Source of the DNA: Saprospiraceae bacterium
GTDB taxonomy: Bacteria; Bacteroidota; Bacteroidia; Chitinophagales; Saprospiraceae
Length of the DNA: 64,000 nucleotides
Assembly (NCBI GenBank): GCA_016713025.1
Contig: JADJPZ010000004.1
Coordinates: 620,001-684,000 of the forward strand
Direction: 5' to 3'
The notes under the pieces are model-generated. The model searched no databases and was not told the origin of the DNA. It was given only the letters and a program-made list of their open reading frames with translations. This document shows positions 28,367 through 38,500 of this stretch, piece by piece. Numbering within the stretch: position 1 is the stretch's first letter; each line of letters starts with the position of its first letter. The position numbers were made by a program, and so were the translations under genes.

Positions 28367-28397
28367 GAGTTATACCAGTTGGTGTAGCTCTTTTTTT
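28367..28397 (+). terminator. Intrinsic terminator after pnp
   Basis: A 10-bp stem with three G-U pairs, GAGTTATACC (28367-28376) and GGTGTAGCTC (28381-28390), an AGTT loop and a run of seven T. It lies 34 bp past the pnp stop. Confidence 0.8.
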
Positions 28398-28573
28398 AGT
28401 GTGTATTACCTTGATATCAGAGAAAATACTCTTACATATTAAATTATCATGTATAAAAAATTTATAAAAATCGAACCCCTGAAAGAATTTTAGGTTTTTT
28501 TCAAAAAGATACAGATGTTTTATTGTGCCATTTCTGCAAAGAAGTATTATATTTATACCATAAACGTCTAGTA

Positions 28574-29683
28574 ATGCAAAAGTATAAAAACATATTTGTG
28601 GCAGCCACCAGTCAGCATGTAGGAAAAACTACTTCTACACTCGGCTTGGTCTCAACTTTTATGAAAAAGGGGTTGAAAGTTGGATATTGTAAACCGGTTG
28701 GCCAAAAGTTTCTGGACATTCAAAACCTCCGTGTGGATAAAGACACAATACTATTTGCCGATCTGATCAATTTTGAAATCATTCCTGAAATGCATAGTCC
28801 TGTTATCCTGGGACCCGGGGCTACAGAAATGTATATTGACCATCCGGATGATTTCGATTTGGAAAAAATCATCATAAATGCAGAAAAAGAATTAAGTAAA
28901 GCGAATGAAATTGTAATATATGAAGGAACCGGACATCCAGGAGTCGGAAGTGTTGCCAATGTGTCCAATGCTAAGGTGGCCAGACTTCTGAATGCAGAAG
29001 TCATAATGATCGTAGAAGGAGGGGTAGGGAGTACCATTGATATGCTGAATATGACAACAGCATTATTTAGAGAAGAAGGTGTACCAATACTTGGAGTGAT
29101 AGTCAATAAAGTCATTCCGGAAAAAATGGACAAGGTGCGGTATTATGTTGAAAAATGGCTGAACGCCCATAATCTTCCTTTGCTGGGATTAATGCCATAT
29201 GAAAAAAAGCTGGCTTACCCTTTGATTAAAACTGTAGCAGAAGCCGTAAATGGGTTTGTAACTTACAATGCTGATTATGTCGATAATAAAGTGGAAAGTA
29301 TAATTGCAGGATCACTTATCGACCTGAAGGAATTGAAGAGTTCTGAAGACTTATTGCTGGTTGTGGCAACCAGATCCATCAATGAAGCTATCAAGAAGAT
29401 TGAGTTGATGGCACTTAATCATGGAATTCAAAATTGTCCACTATCAGGTATTGTGGCTACAGGCGAAGGGCAAATTGATAAGCATACTATCAAATATATA
29501 GAGAAAAATAATCTGCCATTGATAAGGACTGAATTGGATACGTACGGATCTTTCCTTCGCATCAGCAAGATTGAAGTAAAAATCAACCGATCTACTCCCT
29601 GGAAAATAAAAATGGCCATTGATCTGATCGAAAATAATATAGATTTAGACAGAATTTTGGAATTGAGTCTTATAAAGGATTAA
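28574..29683 (+). CDS. BioD-like P-loop protein with DRTGG-type domain (PTA N-terminal family)
   Basis: A 369-residue cytoplasmic protein. The start at 28574 (MQKYKNIFVAATSQ) is preferred over an in-frame start at 28523 because the P-loop normally lies within 25 residues of the N-terminus. It has the dethiobiotin-synthetase-like P-loop SQHVGKTTST, a YEGTGHPGVGS switch-like segment and a VEGGVGSTIDM strand, followed by a DRTGG-type domain in the C-terminal 130 residues (LLLVVATRSINEAIKK and a conserved DTYGSFLRISKI end). This is the architecture found before the catalytic domain in long phosphotransacetylases, but here no catalytic domain follows. It is probably a stand-alone regulatory or sensor ATPase. 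The next gene is glgC, 88 bp downstream. Confidence 0.8.
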   Translation: MQKYKNIFVAATSQHVGKTTSTLGLVSTFMKKGLKVGYCKPVGQKFLDIQNLRVDKDTILFADLINFEIIPEMHSPVILGPGATEMYIDHPDDFDLEKIIINAEKELSKANEIVIYEGTGHPGVGSVANVSNAKVARLLNAEVIMIVEGGVGSTIDMLNMTTALFREEGVPILGVIVNKVIPEKMDKVRYYVEKWLNAHNLPLLGLMPYEKKLAYPLIKTVAEAVNGFVTYNADYVDNKVESIIAGSLIDLKELKSSEDLLLVVATRSINEAIKKIELMALNHGIQNCPLSGIVATGEGQIDKHTIKYIEKNNLPLIRTELDTYGSFLRISKIEVKINRSTPWKIKMAIDLIENNIDLDRILELSLIKD

Positions 29684-29771
29684 TTACATAAAATATTTTC
29701 TATATTTCTTTTATTTGTGTAGTTTTATCATTATAATTGCCTATTGATAATTTTAATCAAAAACCATAAGT

Positions 29772-31064
29772 ATGAATCCTTCAAACAACGTCATTCAAAA
29801 AACACTTTGCCTTATTCTGGGTGGTGGTGCTGGTACCAGATTGTATCCACTCACAAAGGACAGGTCAAAACCTGCAGTACCGATAGGAGGGAAATACAGG
29901 CTCATTGATATTCCTATTTCAAATTGTCTGAATGCAGGACTTTTTCGTATTTTTGTGCTAACACAATATAACTCTGCTTCACTCAATAAACATATTAAAA
30001 ATTCTTTCCATTTTGATCTTTTTTCAAATGGATTTGTAGATATACTGGCAGCAGAGCAGACAAGTGGCAACATGGATTGGTTTCAAGGAACAGCAGATGC
30101 AGTCCGACAATCTGCAAGAAATTTTGGATACTATGATTTTGACTACATACTGATACTTTCAGGAGATCAATTGTATCAGATGGATCTTCAGGAGATGATT
30201 AACAACCATGTCGAACAAGGAGCAGATGTCACCATCGCTACAATTCCGGTTGTTGCAAAAGACGCAACATCATTTGGAATAATGAAAGTAAACGGTGAAA
30301 ATAAAATAGAAAGCTTTATTGAAAAACCTAAAATGGATCTACTTCCTGATTGGACATCAGAAGTCAGTGACGAACTGAAAGCTAAAAACAAGATTTATCT
30401 TGCAAGTATGGGAATTTACGTTTTCAGCAGACCTGCACTCAGGACATTGCTGACAGAAAACCCAAAGGCTGTAGATTTTGGTAAAGAACTCATCCCTGAC
30501 TCCATCCATAAAGGTATGAATGTAGTAAGCTATGCTTATGATGGATACTGGACAGATATCGGAGACATCAGATCATTTTTTGAAGCCAATATAGCTTTGG
30601 CTGATGATATTCCGGAATTCAACATGTTTGACAATGTCAATAAGATTTTCACCAGGGCAAGATTATTGCCACCGGCCAAATTCACATCTGTGACGTTTTC
30701 AAAAGCAATTGTAGCTGAAGGGTCTATAGTTCAGGCTAAATTAATTGAAAATTCCATAATCGGTATCCGTTCCAGAATTGATGATGGTACTGTTATTAAA
30801 AATTCTTATATTATGGGGCATGACTATTATGAATCACTCGAAGATTTGGCTTCACCTGGTAAAATTCCTATGGGTATAGGCAGGAATTGTTATATCGAAA
30901 ATGCGATAATAGACAAACATGTCAGAATTGGAGACAATGTGATCATCAGAGGCCATGATAATCTTGAAGATGTCGAGACAGAAAATTATGTTATCAAAAA
31001 GGGCATTGTTGTTGTAAATAAAAATGCTGTGATACCGGACGGTACAATTATTGGAAATAGATAG
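29772..31064 (+). CDS. glgC: Glucose-1-phosphate adenylyltransferase
   Basis: ADP-glucose pyrophosphorylase, 430 residues, making ADP-glucose from ATP and glucose-1-phosphate for glycogen synthesis. The nucleotidyltransferase domain shows LILGGGAGTRLYPLTKDRSKPAVPIGGKYRL (in two parts: the GGGAGTRLYPLT loop and the KPAVP lysine), LSGDQLYQMD, and FIEKP. The C-terminal third is a left-handed beta-helix with repeated hexapeptides such as SIIGIRSRIDDG, as needed for tetramer formation and allosteric control. Length is normal. No glycogen synthase is in the window, so the pathway partners are elsewhere. Confidence 0.95.
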   Translation: MNPSNNVIQKTLCLILGGGAGTRLYPLTKDRSKPAVPIGGKYRLIDIPISNCLNAGLFRIFVLTQYNSASLNKHIKNSFHFDLFSNGFVDILAAEQTSGNMDWFQGTADAVRQSARNFGYYDFDYILILSGDQLYQMDLQEMINNHVEQGADVTIATIPVVAKDATSFGIMKVNGENKIESFIEKPKMDLLPDWTSEVSDELKAKNKIYLASMGIYVFSRPALRTLLTENPKAVDFGKELIPDSIHKGMNVVSYAYDGYWTDIGDIRSFFEANIALADDIPEFNMFDNVNKIFTRARLLPPAKFTSVTFSKAIVAEGSIVQAKLIENSIIGIRSRIDDGTVIKNSYIMGHDYYESLEDLASPGKIPMGIGRNCYIENAIIDKHVRIGDNVIIRGHDNLEDVETENYVIKKGIVVVNKNAVIPDGTIIGNR

Positions 31065-31161
31065 GTTGTTTTATTATGTTGGATCTTTAGGCCTTGACTA
31101 AAGTGTTTTCGATATCGCACAAGTACTTTTACTGCTAATACAATTGCAAAAAAGATTGGTA

Positions 31162-31189
31162 ATCAGGAAGTTTCCTAAAACTTCCTGAT
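31162..31189. repeat. 12-bp perfect inverted repeat after glgC
   Basis: ATCAGGAAGTTT (31162-31171 onward to 31173) and AAACTTCCTGAT (31178-31189) flank a CCTA loop. It could be a terminator for glgC, about 100 bp past the stop, but no T tract follows on the plus strand. The surrounding 317-bp gap (31065-31381) holds nothing else I can support apart from the unseen promoter of the CBS gene. Confidence 0.6.
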
Positions 31190-31381
31190 CATATATCATA
31201 TAGCATTTTTGTAGAGGTTACACATGATTGGTTTGAAGTTCTACTGATATAGGATTTTTGGTTTTATGATGCTATAGCCAAAAGTATTATATAATGCAAC
31301 AAGAAAAATCACCTTTAATGTTGATATTAGTCATATTTTGTACTTATAAATAGATGTACTTTTATTTCAAAATTAAGAGTT

Positions 31382-31780
31382 ATGAATACCGAGATGCCAA
31401 TCAAAAAAATAAAAACATCCAAAATAGTGTATGTTAGACCTGAAGATACCATGATGAGAGTAGAAGATATTTTTGATAATTTTTCAATTCATCATATTTT
31501 AGTAGTAGAAAATGAAATTTTGCGCGGCATCATAAGCAAGTCGGATTTACTGAAAGTGTACATATCTCATGCCAATGAAGGTAAGGTGCCTGATCGAAAT
31601 AAAATTTTTGCTAACGATATTATGACTCAAGATCCTATTACTCTTGATACAGAAGATACCATCGGGTTGGCTGCCGATCTGTTTTTATCCAACAAGATTC
31701 ACTCAGTACCTGTGCTCAATGGTGATCAACTAAGCGGAATTATTACTAACCATGATCTGTTGAAGTATTGTTTCAGGTAA
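31382..31780 (+). CDS. Two-CBS-domain protein
   Basis: A 132-residue cytoplasmic protein made of a tandem pair of CBS motifs and nothing else. The first spans about 8-60 (TSKIVYVRPEDTMMRVEDIF and HHILVVENEILRGIISKSDLL) and the second about 75-130 (DIMTQDPITLDTEDTIGLAA and HSVPVLNGDQLSGIITNHDLL). CBS pairs bind adenine nucleotides and report energy state to partner proteins. The partner is not evident; the gene stands alone between two long intergenic regions. Confidence 0.9.
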   Translation: MNTEMPIKKIKTSKIVYVRPEDTMMRVEDIFDNFSIHHILVVENEILRGIISKSDLLKVYISHANEGKVPDRNKIFANDIMTQDPITLDTEDTIGLAADLFLSNKIHSVPVLNGDQLSGIITNHDLLKYCFR

Positions 31781-32401
31781 GGTGTGTTTATAATTTTTAA
31801 TACTTGTAAATCAATAAATTATGGTTCTGGTAATAAATAATCATTGCATTTAGCCTGCCTGCCGATTAGGCTTGGGCTTGGGGTTGAAAAAATGGAATTT
31901 TTATTAAAGTGCCACTTTGGGATACACCTCTTTAAATTGACTTTGTTGAAAAGAAGCACATCATAACTTAAAGAAAGCCATAGGAAATTATTTCAACTTT
32001 GCTTTACTAACGCTACCCGCCGAAGCAATCGGGCAGGTCCTAGCCCTGAAAGGAGTACATCGCTTTGATTAAAAATGAAGATGGTGGGTCATCTACTATT
32101 GTATACATTTTGAGTAAGGATGAAGTTTATATTGACCCAAAGCGGTAACACCTTGCTTGTCTTTACATTGATTTAAAAACCGGACATTTATCGTCATGAA
32201 CATTTATCGTCATAATAAAATTAAGACATGAGTACCATCGTATTTAGGGAAATAAATTCTCGTCGGTAAATAAAGATCGAAGCCCTGACAAAATAGCAGG
32301 GCTTCGATCTTTGTAAGAGTTTAAATATGTTGTGTTTGTATCAATTTTATCAAAAAGATGTTAGAACCTGGCACTTCTATTATAGGATTTTTGAGACATC
32401 A
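31781..32401. other. Intergenic region with dispersed repeat fragments, 621 bp
   Basis: Between the converging CBS and etfA genes. It contains inverted fragments CCTGCCTGCCGATT (near 31856) and AATCGGGCAGG (near 32028). The segment around 32020-32065, with CCCGCC, ATCGGGCAGG and TAGCCCTG, resembles the segment at about 45830-45860 in another intergenic region, so both belong to one dispersed family. A 27-codon open stretch ending at a TAA near 32148 (NEDGGSSTIVYIL) may be the tail of a lost gene. A strong terminator lies at 32272-32312. Confidence 0.55.
32272..32312. terminator. Bidirectional terminator between CBS gene and etfA
   Basis: A 16-bp perfect stem, AAAGATCGAAGCCCTG (32272-32287) and CAGGGCTTCGATCTTT (32297-32312), with a 9-nt loop. 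It lies 90 bp past the etfA stop on the minus strand and far downstream of the CBS gene on the plus strand. Confidence 0.75.
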
Positions 32402-33361
32402 TCAAGATTCTTTATATTTTTTGATAGCAGTTGTCAATCGTGGTACCACTTCAAATAAATCACCCACCACACCGTAATCGGCTGCTTTGAAAAACGGAGC
32501 TTCAGGATCTTTGTTGATCACCACAATGACCTTACTGTTATTGACACCGGCAAGGTGCTGAATGGCTCCTGAAATACCTGCTGCGATATACAGATTAGGC
32601 CTGATGGCAACTCCTGTCTGACCCACATGTTCATGATGAGGGCGCCAGTGAGTATCTGCTACTGGCCTCGAACAAGCAGTCGTCGCTCCCAAAACTGAAG
32701 CCAGATCTTCTATAATGCCCCAGTTTTCAGGACCTTTCATGCCTCTTCCGGCTGATACAACTAATTCTGCTTCGGGCAGAGGAACGATACCTTCTGATGT
32801 TTTTCTTTCTATCACATTCAGAGATGTAGGTGGAAATGTCATTTCGACTTTTTCAACTGGTGCATCGCTACCGGCTGCTACAGGCTGGACTGAATTACCC
32901 ATGACAGATATTACTTTTTTATCAGTGGTGATGGCGTACTGGACGATCGCTTTTCCTGAAAAGACAGATTTTGTCACTGTGAACCCATTGGAAGTATCAG
33001 GCAATGCATTGGCTCCGGAAACATTTCCTGCATTCATTTTTATCGCCAACCTACCTGTGAGAGATTTTCCATTGGCAGTTTGTGAAAGGATGACAGTATT
33101 TGATCCTTGATTTTCAGCAACCTGAGCAATGATCTTCGCGAATACCTGAGCATCGAAATCAGGTTGGCTATCAGGATTGATATGTATTACCTTGCTGACA
33201 CCATACTGGCCAACTGATCCCGGGGTATTAGCGCTACCTACGAACACACCAATACATTGGGTACCTAATGATTTTGCAAGTTGAGCACCGTAATATGATA
33301 CTTCGTACCCGGTTTTTTTGATTTGTCCCTTAGGACTTTCTATATATACTAATACAGACAT
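32402..33361 (-). CDS. etfA: Electron transfer flavoprotein, alpha subunit
   Basis: ETF alpha, 319 residues, which binds FAD and carries electrons from acyl-CoA dehydrogenases to the quinone pool. The C-terminal FAD domain (about 195-319) is clear: SAGRGMKGPENW, ATTACSRPVADTHW, the GQTGVAIRPNLYIAAGISGA block with the FAD-contacting residues, and NKDPEAPFFKAADYG. Length is normal. It follows etfB by 28 bp on the same strand, the usual operon order. Confidence 0.97.
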   Translation of the reverse strand: MSVLVYIESPKGQIKKTGYEVSYYGAQLAKSLGTQCIGVFVGSANTPGSVGQYGVSKVIHINPDSQPDFDAQVFAKIIAQVAENQGSNTVILSQTANGKSLTGRLAIKMNAGNVSGANALPDTSNGFTVTKSVFSGKAIVQYAITTDKKVISVMGNSVQPVAAGSDAPVEKVEMTFPPTSLNVIERKTSEGIVPLPEAELVVSAGRGMKGPENWGIIEDLASVLGATTACSRPVADTHWRPHHEHVGQTGVAIRPNLYIAAGISGAIQHLAGVNNSKVIVVINKDPEAPFFKAADYGVVGDLFEVVPRLTTAIKKYKES

Positions 33362-33389
33362 GATTTATTATTCTTTATTTGATAAAAAA

Positions 33390-34130
33390 TTAAATGACTT
33401 TTGCTTCTTCATGCAGCAATCTGACCAATTCATCCATATTTTCCGGATCTACCAGTCTTACACCTGACTTGGCATTCGGCAAGACAAATTTTTCAGTTTT
33501 TACTCTTGGTTCAGTTTGAGTGGGTTGCAGCACCTGCAGCGGCTTGCTTTTTGCCATCATGATACCCTTCATATTGGGAATTCTCTGTTCTGCTATTCCT
33601 TTTGCTGAAGAGAGCACCAATGGTCCTTCGACTGAGCACACTTCCACACCACCTTCGATGTCTCTAGTCACCATGCTGGTAGACCCATTCAATTCCAATT
33701 TTGATACATATGAAACGTAAGGTAAGTCCAGCAATTCTGCAACCATAGCACCGACCTCACTACCATTGTAGTCTATAGTTTCTTTGCCCAGAAAGATGAT
33801 GCCAAAATTTTTATCTTTTGCATAATCGGCAATATTTGCTGCTACAGTAAAGGCGTCATGTGGCTCTGTATCTATTCTCACAGCATCATTTGCACCTATA
33901 GCTAATGCTTTACGTATGATGATGTCATTGGACGCATTGCCTACGTTGATCACTGTCACGGTTCCACCATGTTGCTCAGACAGCTCTATGGCTCTTACTA
34001 AGGCATACCATTCATCGTATGGATTCATGATATAATTGATACCATCACCATTATACTCAGTGTCATTATTCTTAAAAGAAATTTTGGACGTAGTATCCGG
34101 TGTTTTACTAATACACACTAAATAGTTCAT
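33390..34130 (-). CDS. etfB: Electron transfer flavoprotein, beta subunit
   Basis: ETF beta, 246 residues, partner of the alpha subunit and usually binding AMP. It begins MNYLVCISKTPDTTSKI and contains MNPYDEWYALVRAIEL, the FLGKETIDYNGSEVGAMVAE segment and the signature region DLPYVSYVSKLEL followed by DIEGGVEV. Length is typical. A -7 element lies 135 bp upstream on the minus strand. The ETF pair implies fatty acid or amino acid oxidation elsewhere in the genome. Confidence 0.97.
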   Translation of the reverse strand: MNYLVCISKTPDTTSKISFKNNDTEYNGDGINYIMNPYDEWYALVRAIELSEQHGGTVTVINVGNASNDIIIRKALAIGANDAVRIDTEPHDAFTVAANIADYAKDKNFGIIFLGKETIDYNGSEVGAMVAELLDLPYVSYVSKLELNGSTSMVTRDIEGGVEVCSVEGPLVLSSAKGIAEQRIPNMKGIMMAKSKPLQVLQPTQTEPRVKTEKFVLPNAKSGVRLVDPENMDELVRLLHEEAKVI

Positions 34131-34254
34131 TTTGAAAATTATTTTAATTGATTAAACATGTCAATATCCAATTCAGTTTAAACGTACTCTTATACAGAAA
34201 AAACATTTTATAATAATTAATATATAAATGCTATCGATTAACTGATTATAATAA

Positions 34255-34272
34255 TAACTTTGTGCAAAGATA
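34255..34272. promoter_or_regulatory. Face-to-face promoter elements for etfB and the TPR gene
   Basis: TAACTTTG (34255-34262, plus strand) and TATCTTTG (34272-34265, minus strand) are both TAnnTTTG matches, facing each other 2 bp apart. The inner bases form the near-palindrome CTTTGTGCAAAG. The plus-strand element would drive the TPR gene and the minus-strand element etfB, so the two start sites would overlap. Confidence 0.55.
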
Positions 34273-34314
34273 GTATACAATTTTCAAAAATTTAACTCAG
34301 AGTTAAAAAAAATA

Positions 34315-34635
34315 ATGAGTAAAAGATTAGAGTTGCTCCAAAACATGCTTAAAAATGATGAAAATGATTCATTTCTGCATTACGCCATCGCCAAAGAAAT
34401 GGAGAGCCTTAGCAATTATAATGGGGCTTTAGCACATTTTAAGTTTATCAGCAGTAATGATCCTGGTTATGTCGGCATGTATTATCATCTGGGCAAACTA
34501 TATGAAAAAATGGAAGAACAGGAACTTGCATTGGAAGCATATACCGCAGGAATCAATGTGGCTAAAAAGATACCAGACTTCCATGCCTTGTCAGAACTCA
34601 ATAACGCAAAACTAAATCTGGAGATGGAAATGTAA
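34315..34635 (+). CDS. Small TPR-repeat protein
   Basis: A 106-residue cytoplasmic protein made of about two and a half tetratricopeptide repeats. Helix pairs such as SFLHYAIAKEMESLSNYNGA and YYHLGKLYEKMEEQELALEAY show the W/L-G-Y-A spacing of TPRs. It is probably a protein-interaction module with an unknown partner. No signal peptide or other domain is present. The stop is followed within a few bases by the C/T repeat tract. Confidence 0.88.
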   Translation: MSKRLELLQNMLKNDENDSFLHYAIAKEMESLSNYNGALAHFKFISSNDPGYVGMYYHLGKLYEKMEEQELALEAYTAGINVAKKIPDFHALSELNNAKLNLEMEM

Positions 34636-34639
34636 TCCA

Positions 34640-35359
34640 CATTCCCTTCTCCCTTCTCCCCGTTCCCTTCTCCTTTCTCCATGTTCCCTAAAATGATTTC
34701 GGCTCCTCGCTGTTGCGCTCAATCACCATTTATTTTTTTAATAATCACTGTTTTTCCTTTCTCCTTTCTCCCTTCTCCCTTCTCCCTTCTCCCTTCTCCT
34801 TTCTCCCTTCTCCTTTCTCCATGTTCCTTTCTCCTTTCTCCCTGTTCCTTTCTCTCGTTCCTATCTGCTTTCTCAAAGTTCCCTAAAATGATTTCGGCTC
34901 CTCGCTGTTGCGCTCAATCACCATTTATTTTTTTAATAATCACTGTTTTTCCTTTCTCCCTTCTCCCTTCTCCTTTCTCCCTTCTCCTTTCTCCCTTCTC
35001 CTTTCTCCCTTCTCCTTTCTCTTTTCTCCCTCCTCCTTTTTCCCTTCTCCCTTCTCCCTTCTCCTTTCTCCTTTCTCCCTTCTCCCTTCTCCCTTCTCCT
35101 TTCTCCCCGTTCCTTTTTCCATCCTCCTTTTTCCCTTCTCCCTTCTCCCTTCTCCCTTCTCCCTTCTCCCTTCTCCTTTCTCCTTTCTCCCCGTTCCTTT
35201 TCCTTTCTCCTTTTCCCTTCTCCTTTCCCCTTTTTCCCTGTTCCTTTCTCCTTTTTCCCTTCTCCTTTCTCCCTGTTCCCTTCTCCTTTCTCCCTGTTCC
35301 TTTCTCCATCCTCCCTGTTCCTTTCTCCTTTTTCCTTTCTCCCTTCTACTCCCTTCTTC
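34640..35359 (+). repeat. C/T-only heptanucleotide repeat tract upstream of first susC
   Basis: About 720 bp of nearly pure pyrimidine on the plus strand, built from variants of a 7-bp unit CTCCCTT or CTCCTTT, with occasional breaks such as CCCGTTCC and CCATCC. Two 81-bp non-repetitive inserts, starting GTTCCCTAAAATGATTTC at 34683 and 34878, are copies of each other. All three minus-strand frames and two plus-strand frames stay open for long stretches only because the tract lacks stop codons; no coding is claimed. Copy-number change by slippage is likely, and mirror-symmetric parts could form triplex DNA. It ends 170 bp before the susC ATG. Confidence 0.92.
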
Positions 35360-35430
35360 ATATTTATCAATAACTAATACATTAATAAAAAATATATATA
35401 TCAAATTATCGTTTTTTAAGAAGCGAATGG

Positions 35431-35463
35431 CGTTAAATTTTCGTTAATATTGTGGGATTTTTC
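35431..35463 (+). promoter_or_regulatory. Promoter-like block shared by both susC genes
   Basis: The sequence CGTTAA, about 9 nt, GTTAATATTGTGG, then a T run, also occurs at 40605-40636 before the second susC gene. In both cases it ends about 70-75 bp before the ATG. Sequence and spacing agree while the flanks differ, which supports a regulatory role such as promoter or activator site. Confidence 0.55.
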
Positions 35464-35529
35464 TGCTCACAACAGAATAATCTTTTGAAACCAAATTTTT
35501 TATTTATTTTCTAACAAAACATATTGATT

Positions 35530-38500
35530 ATGAAACATTTGATTTTTTCAATTTTTATGATTTTAATAAGTACAGCTTTTGTGTCTGCACAGCGGACCAT
35601 TAGTGGTACAGTGACTGATGAAGCCGGGGTTCCCCTCATCGGTGCCAATATCCAGGCTAAGGAAGCTTCTGGTGTAGGTACTATTACAGATGTTGATGGT
35701 TCTTATAAGCTTCAGATACCTGATAATGTCAAAATGCTGGTATTTAGTTATGCTGGTTATTCAACCAAAGAAATGGAAATCGGTTCTGCAACTGTTATGA
35801 ACATGATTTTGGCTGAAGGAAAACTTCTTGACGAGATTGTCGTGGTAGGATATGGAACACAGAGAAAAAGTGATCTCACCGGATCCGTAGCTTCCATAAA
35901 AGGTACTGATGTGGCATTGGCTCCGGTTCAGAGTTTTGACCAAGCTTTGCAAGGTCGTGCTGCTGGTGTTCAAATCACCACACCCAATGGAGTTTTGAAC
36001 AATCCACCAGTGATCAGAATCAGAGGTACAAACTCAATTAACCTGAGTTCTCAGCCTCTAATTGTTATAGATGGGGTTCCTACATTTACTGGTAATCTTT
36101 CACAGAATTCAGCAGGTAATAACCCTTTGGCGAATATTAACCCTGCAGACATCGAAAGTTATGAAGTACTTAAAGATGCTTCTGCCAGTGCCATTTACGG
36201 CTCCAGAGCGGCTGCCGGAGTTATCCTTATTACAACTAAGAAAGGTAAAAAAGGAAGTACAAAAGTCAACTATGATGGATGGTTAGGTTATACTGAGCCA
36301 TTCAGATTGTTTGAGTTATTAAATGCTTCCCAATATCTTGAAATTAAAAATGAAGGATTAGCGAATGCAAACAATCCAGCAAGATATATCGGCGGACAGT
36401 ATGCTGATGGTACACCTGTAGATACAAGATGGTACGACCATACACATCAGACAGGGTTTTCTCATAACCATAATTTGAATTTTTCAGGTGGTTCTGAATC
36501 TACATCTTACTACTTATCAGTGGGATATTCTCAACAGGAAGGATTTCTCAAAGGAAGTGCTTTTGATAGAATCACAACCAGATTGAATCTCGATCACCAA
36601 CTGATAAAAAGAGTTAAAGTCGGTACTAATATTTCTTATGCAAATACTGAAAACAATGGTCCTAACTCAGGAAGTTTTGGTAACGGATTTAGTATTGCTG
36701 GATTAGGACGTCTGCCTTTAGTGCTTCAACCAATGCTATCCCCTTTTGTAAATGCAGAGGGAAAAGGTTCTCAAACAAAAGATCCTGGTTTTGATTATAA
36801 CATCAACTCCGCCAACACAATAGGTGGAATGGGCAATACACTTGCAGTCAGCTTTTATAATCCTAATTTTATATTAGATATTAACCAACAAACATCATCT
36901 AATAATCACTTTATAGGAAATATTTATGCTGATTTTGAGATATTGAAAGGCTTAAATTTTCGCACCACTTATGGTTTAGACCAGCTTGGTATCGAAAATC
37001 TTACATTTTGGGACAGAAGACACGGTGATGGTTTTGGAAATGGAGGATTAGCAACAAATATTTATGATAAACTCAACAGATGGAACTGGCAGAATACTCT
37101 AAGTTACAATACTACTATTGCGTCACTTCATAATATTAGTTTATTATTAGGTGCTGAGGATCAAAGGACTATTAGAGATAGATGGGGAGCCCAAAGAACT
37201 CAAATTTCTGATCCGTTTTTTACTACCTACCAAGGAAATTATACAACAATAAATCCTGCCGGCAATTTTCAGACAGAAAACTTCCTAACTTCATTATTTA
37301 CTAGAGTTAATTATAGTTATGCAAATAAATATTTTGCCACTTTTAATGTAAGAAGGGACGGATTTTCAGCGTTTGCAGAAGGCAAAAAGTTTGGTACATT
37401 CTATGGTGGTTCTGTAGGTTATACTATTAGTGAAGAAGATTTTTGGAAAAATAGTCTGGGATCTTCTATCAATCACTTTAAACTGCGTGGTAGCTATGGT
37501 GTTGTGGGTAACAACGCTGTGGATGATTTCGCGTCACTTTCTTTATTTGGCTCAGGACTATATGGAGTAAGCCCTACATTGACATACGGACAGGCTGGTA
37601 ACCCAAATTTAACTTGGGAGAGCAGTAAAAAACTCGACGTTGGATTTACAATCGGGCTTTTTGAGGACAAAATCCAGGGAGAATTTGCGTATTACAAAAA
37701 CAATGTAGATGGCTTGATACTAGGAGTACCACAGGCACCATCAAAAGGTATACCAGGTAATAGTGTGTTGGATAATGTTGGATCGATGGTCAATAATGGA
37801 ATAGAAGCCACCATAACCTACAATGCTGTAAGATCTACTAATTTTGATTGGTCAGTGAGTTTGAATTTTACAACACAGCATAATGAAGTGTTGTCTTTGG
37901 GTGCTGATGGTTCTGATATACAAGGAGCTACATCAGGTCTTGAAGTTGCAAATATCACAAGAGTTGGCGAATCTTTGGGTAGCTTGTTTCTCGTTCAGAC
38001 AGCTGGTGTAAATCCTGCCAATGGACAGAGAATCTTTTTGCGTCGTGATGTCAAAGATGGAGTTGCTACATTTACACAAGTCCAGTACAACCATGCAGCA
38101 GCAGCTGCTGACAGGTGGACATTAGTATCTGATGGAACACGAACGGGTGCAGCTTCAATAGCTAATAGCGGTGTTGTATTTGGGCCAACATTACCTACGT
38201 ATTATGGAGGGTTGAACAATACTTTCAGATTTAAATCCTTGGATTTAGGAATCATGTTTCAGTTTTCAGGAGGTAACTATCTTTACAATGGAACAAAAGC
38301 AGGTCTTAGAGATATGCGTCAATGGAACAATCACACAGATATGCTCGACAGGTGGACACCTCAGAATACAAGCGGCAGTATACCGAGAGTGGTATTCGGC
38401 GATAATGTTTCTAATGGATCAGCATTACCAATCACTGAAAATCTTGAAAAGGGAGATTTCATTCGCTTGAGAAATGTAATTCTTGGTTATAACCTTCCTA

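Noticed and set aside
31162..31189. Calling the inverted repeat after glgC an intrinsic terminator
   Set aside because: The stem is perfect but lacks a following T tract on the plus strand and lies about 100 bp past the stop, so only a repeat is reported.
32056..32148. Open stretch reading NEDGGSSTIVYILSKDE before a TAA
   Set aside because: Possibly the tail of a lost gene, but too short to assign and with no start codon.
34640..35359. Possible CRISPR array from the regular repeats
   Set aside because: The period is 7 bp, there are no unique spacers of 25-40 bp, and no cas genes are nearby.
34681..35447. Long open frames on both strands across the C/T tract, up to 230 codons, reading repeats such as FSLLPSP or KGERRREKGEG
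   Set aside because: They stay open only because a pure C/T or A/G repeat has few stop codons; the 7-bp unit gives a 7-residue repeat in every frame, with no start context, family or composition of a real protein.
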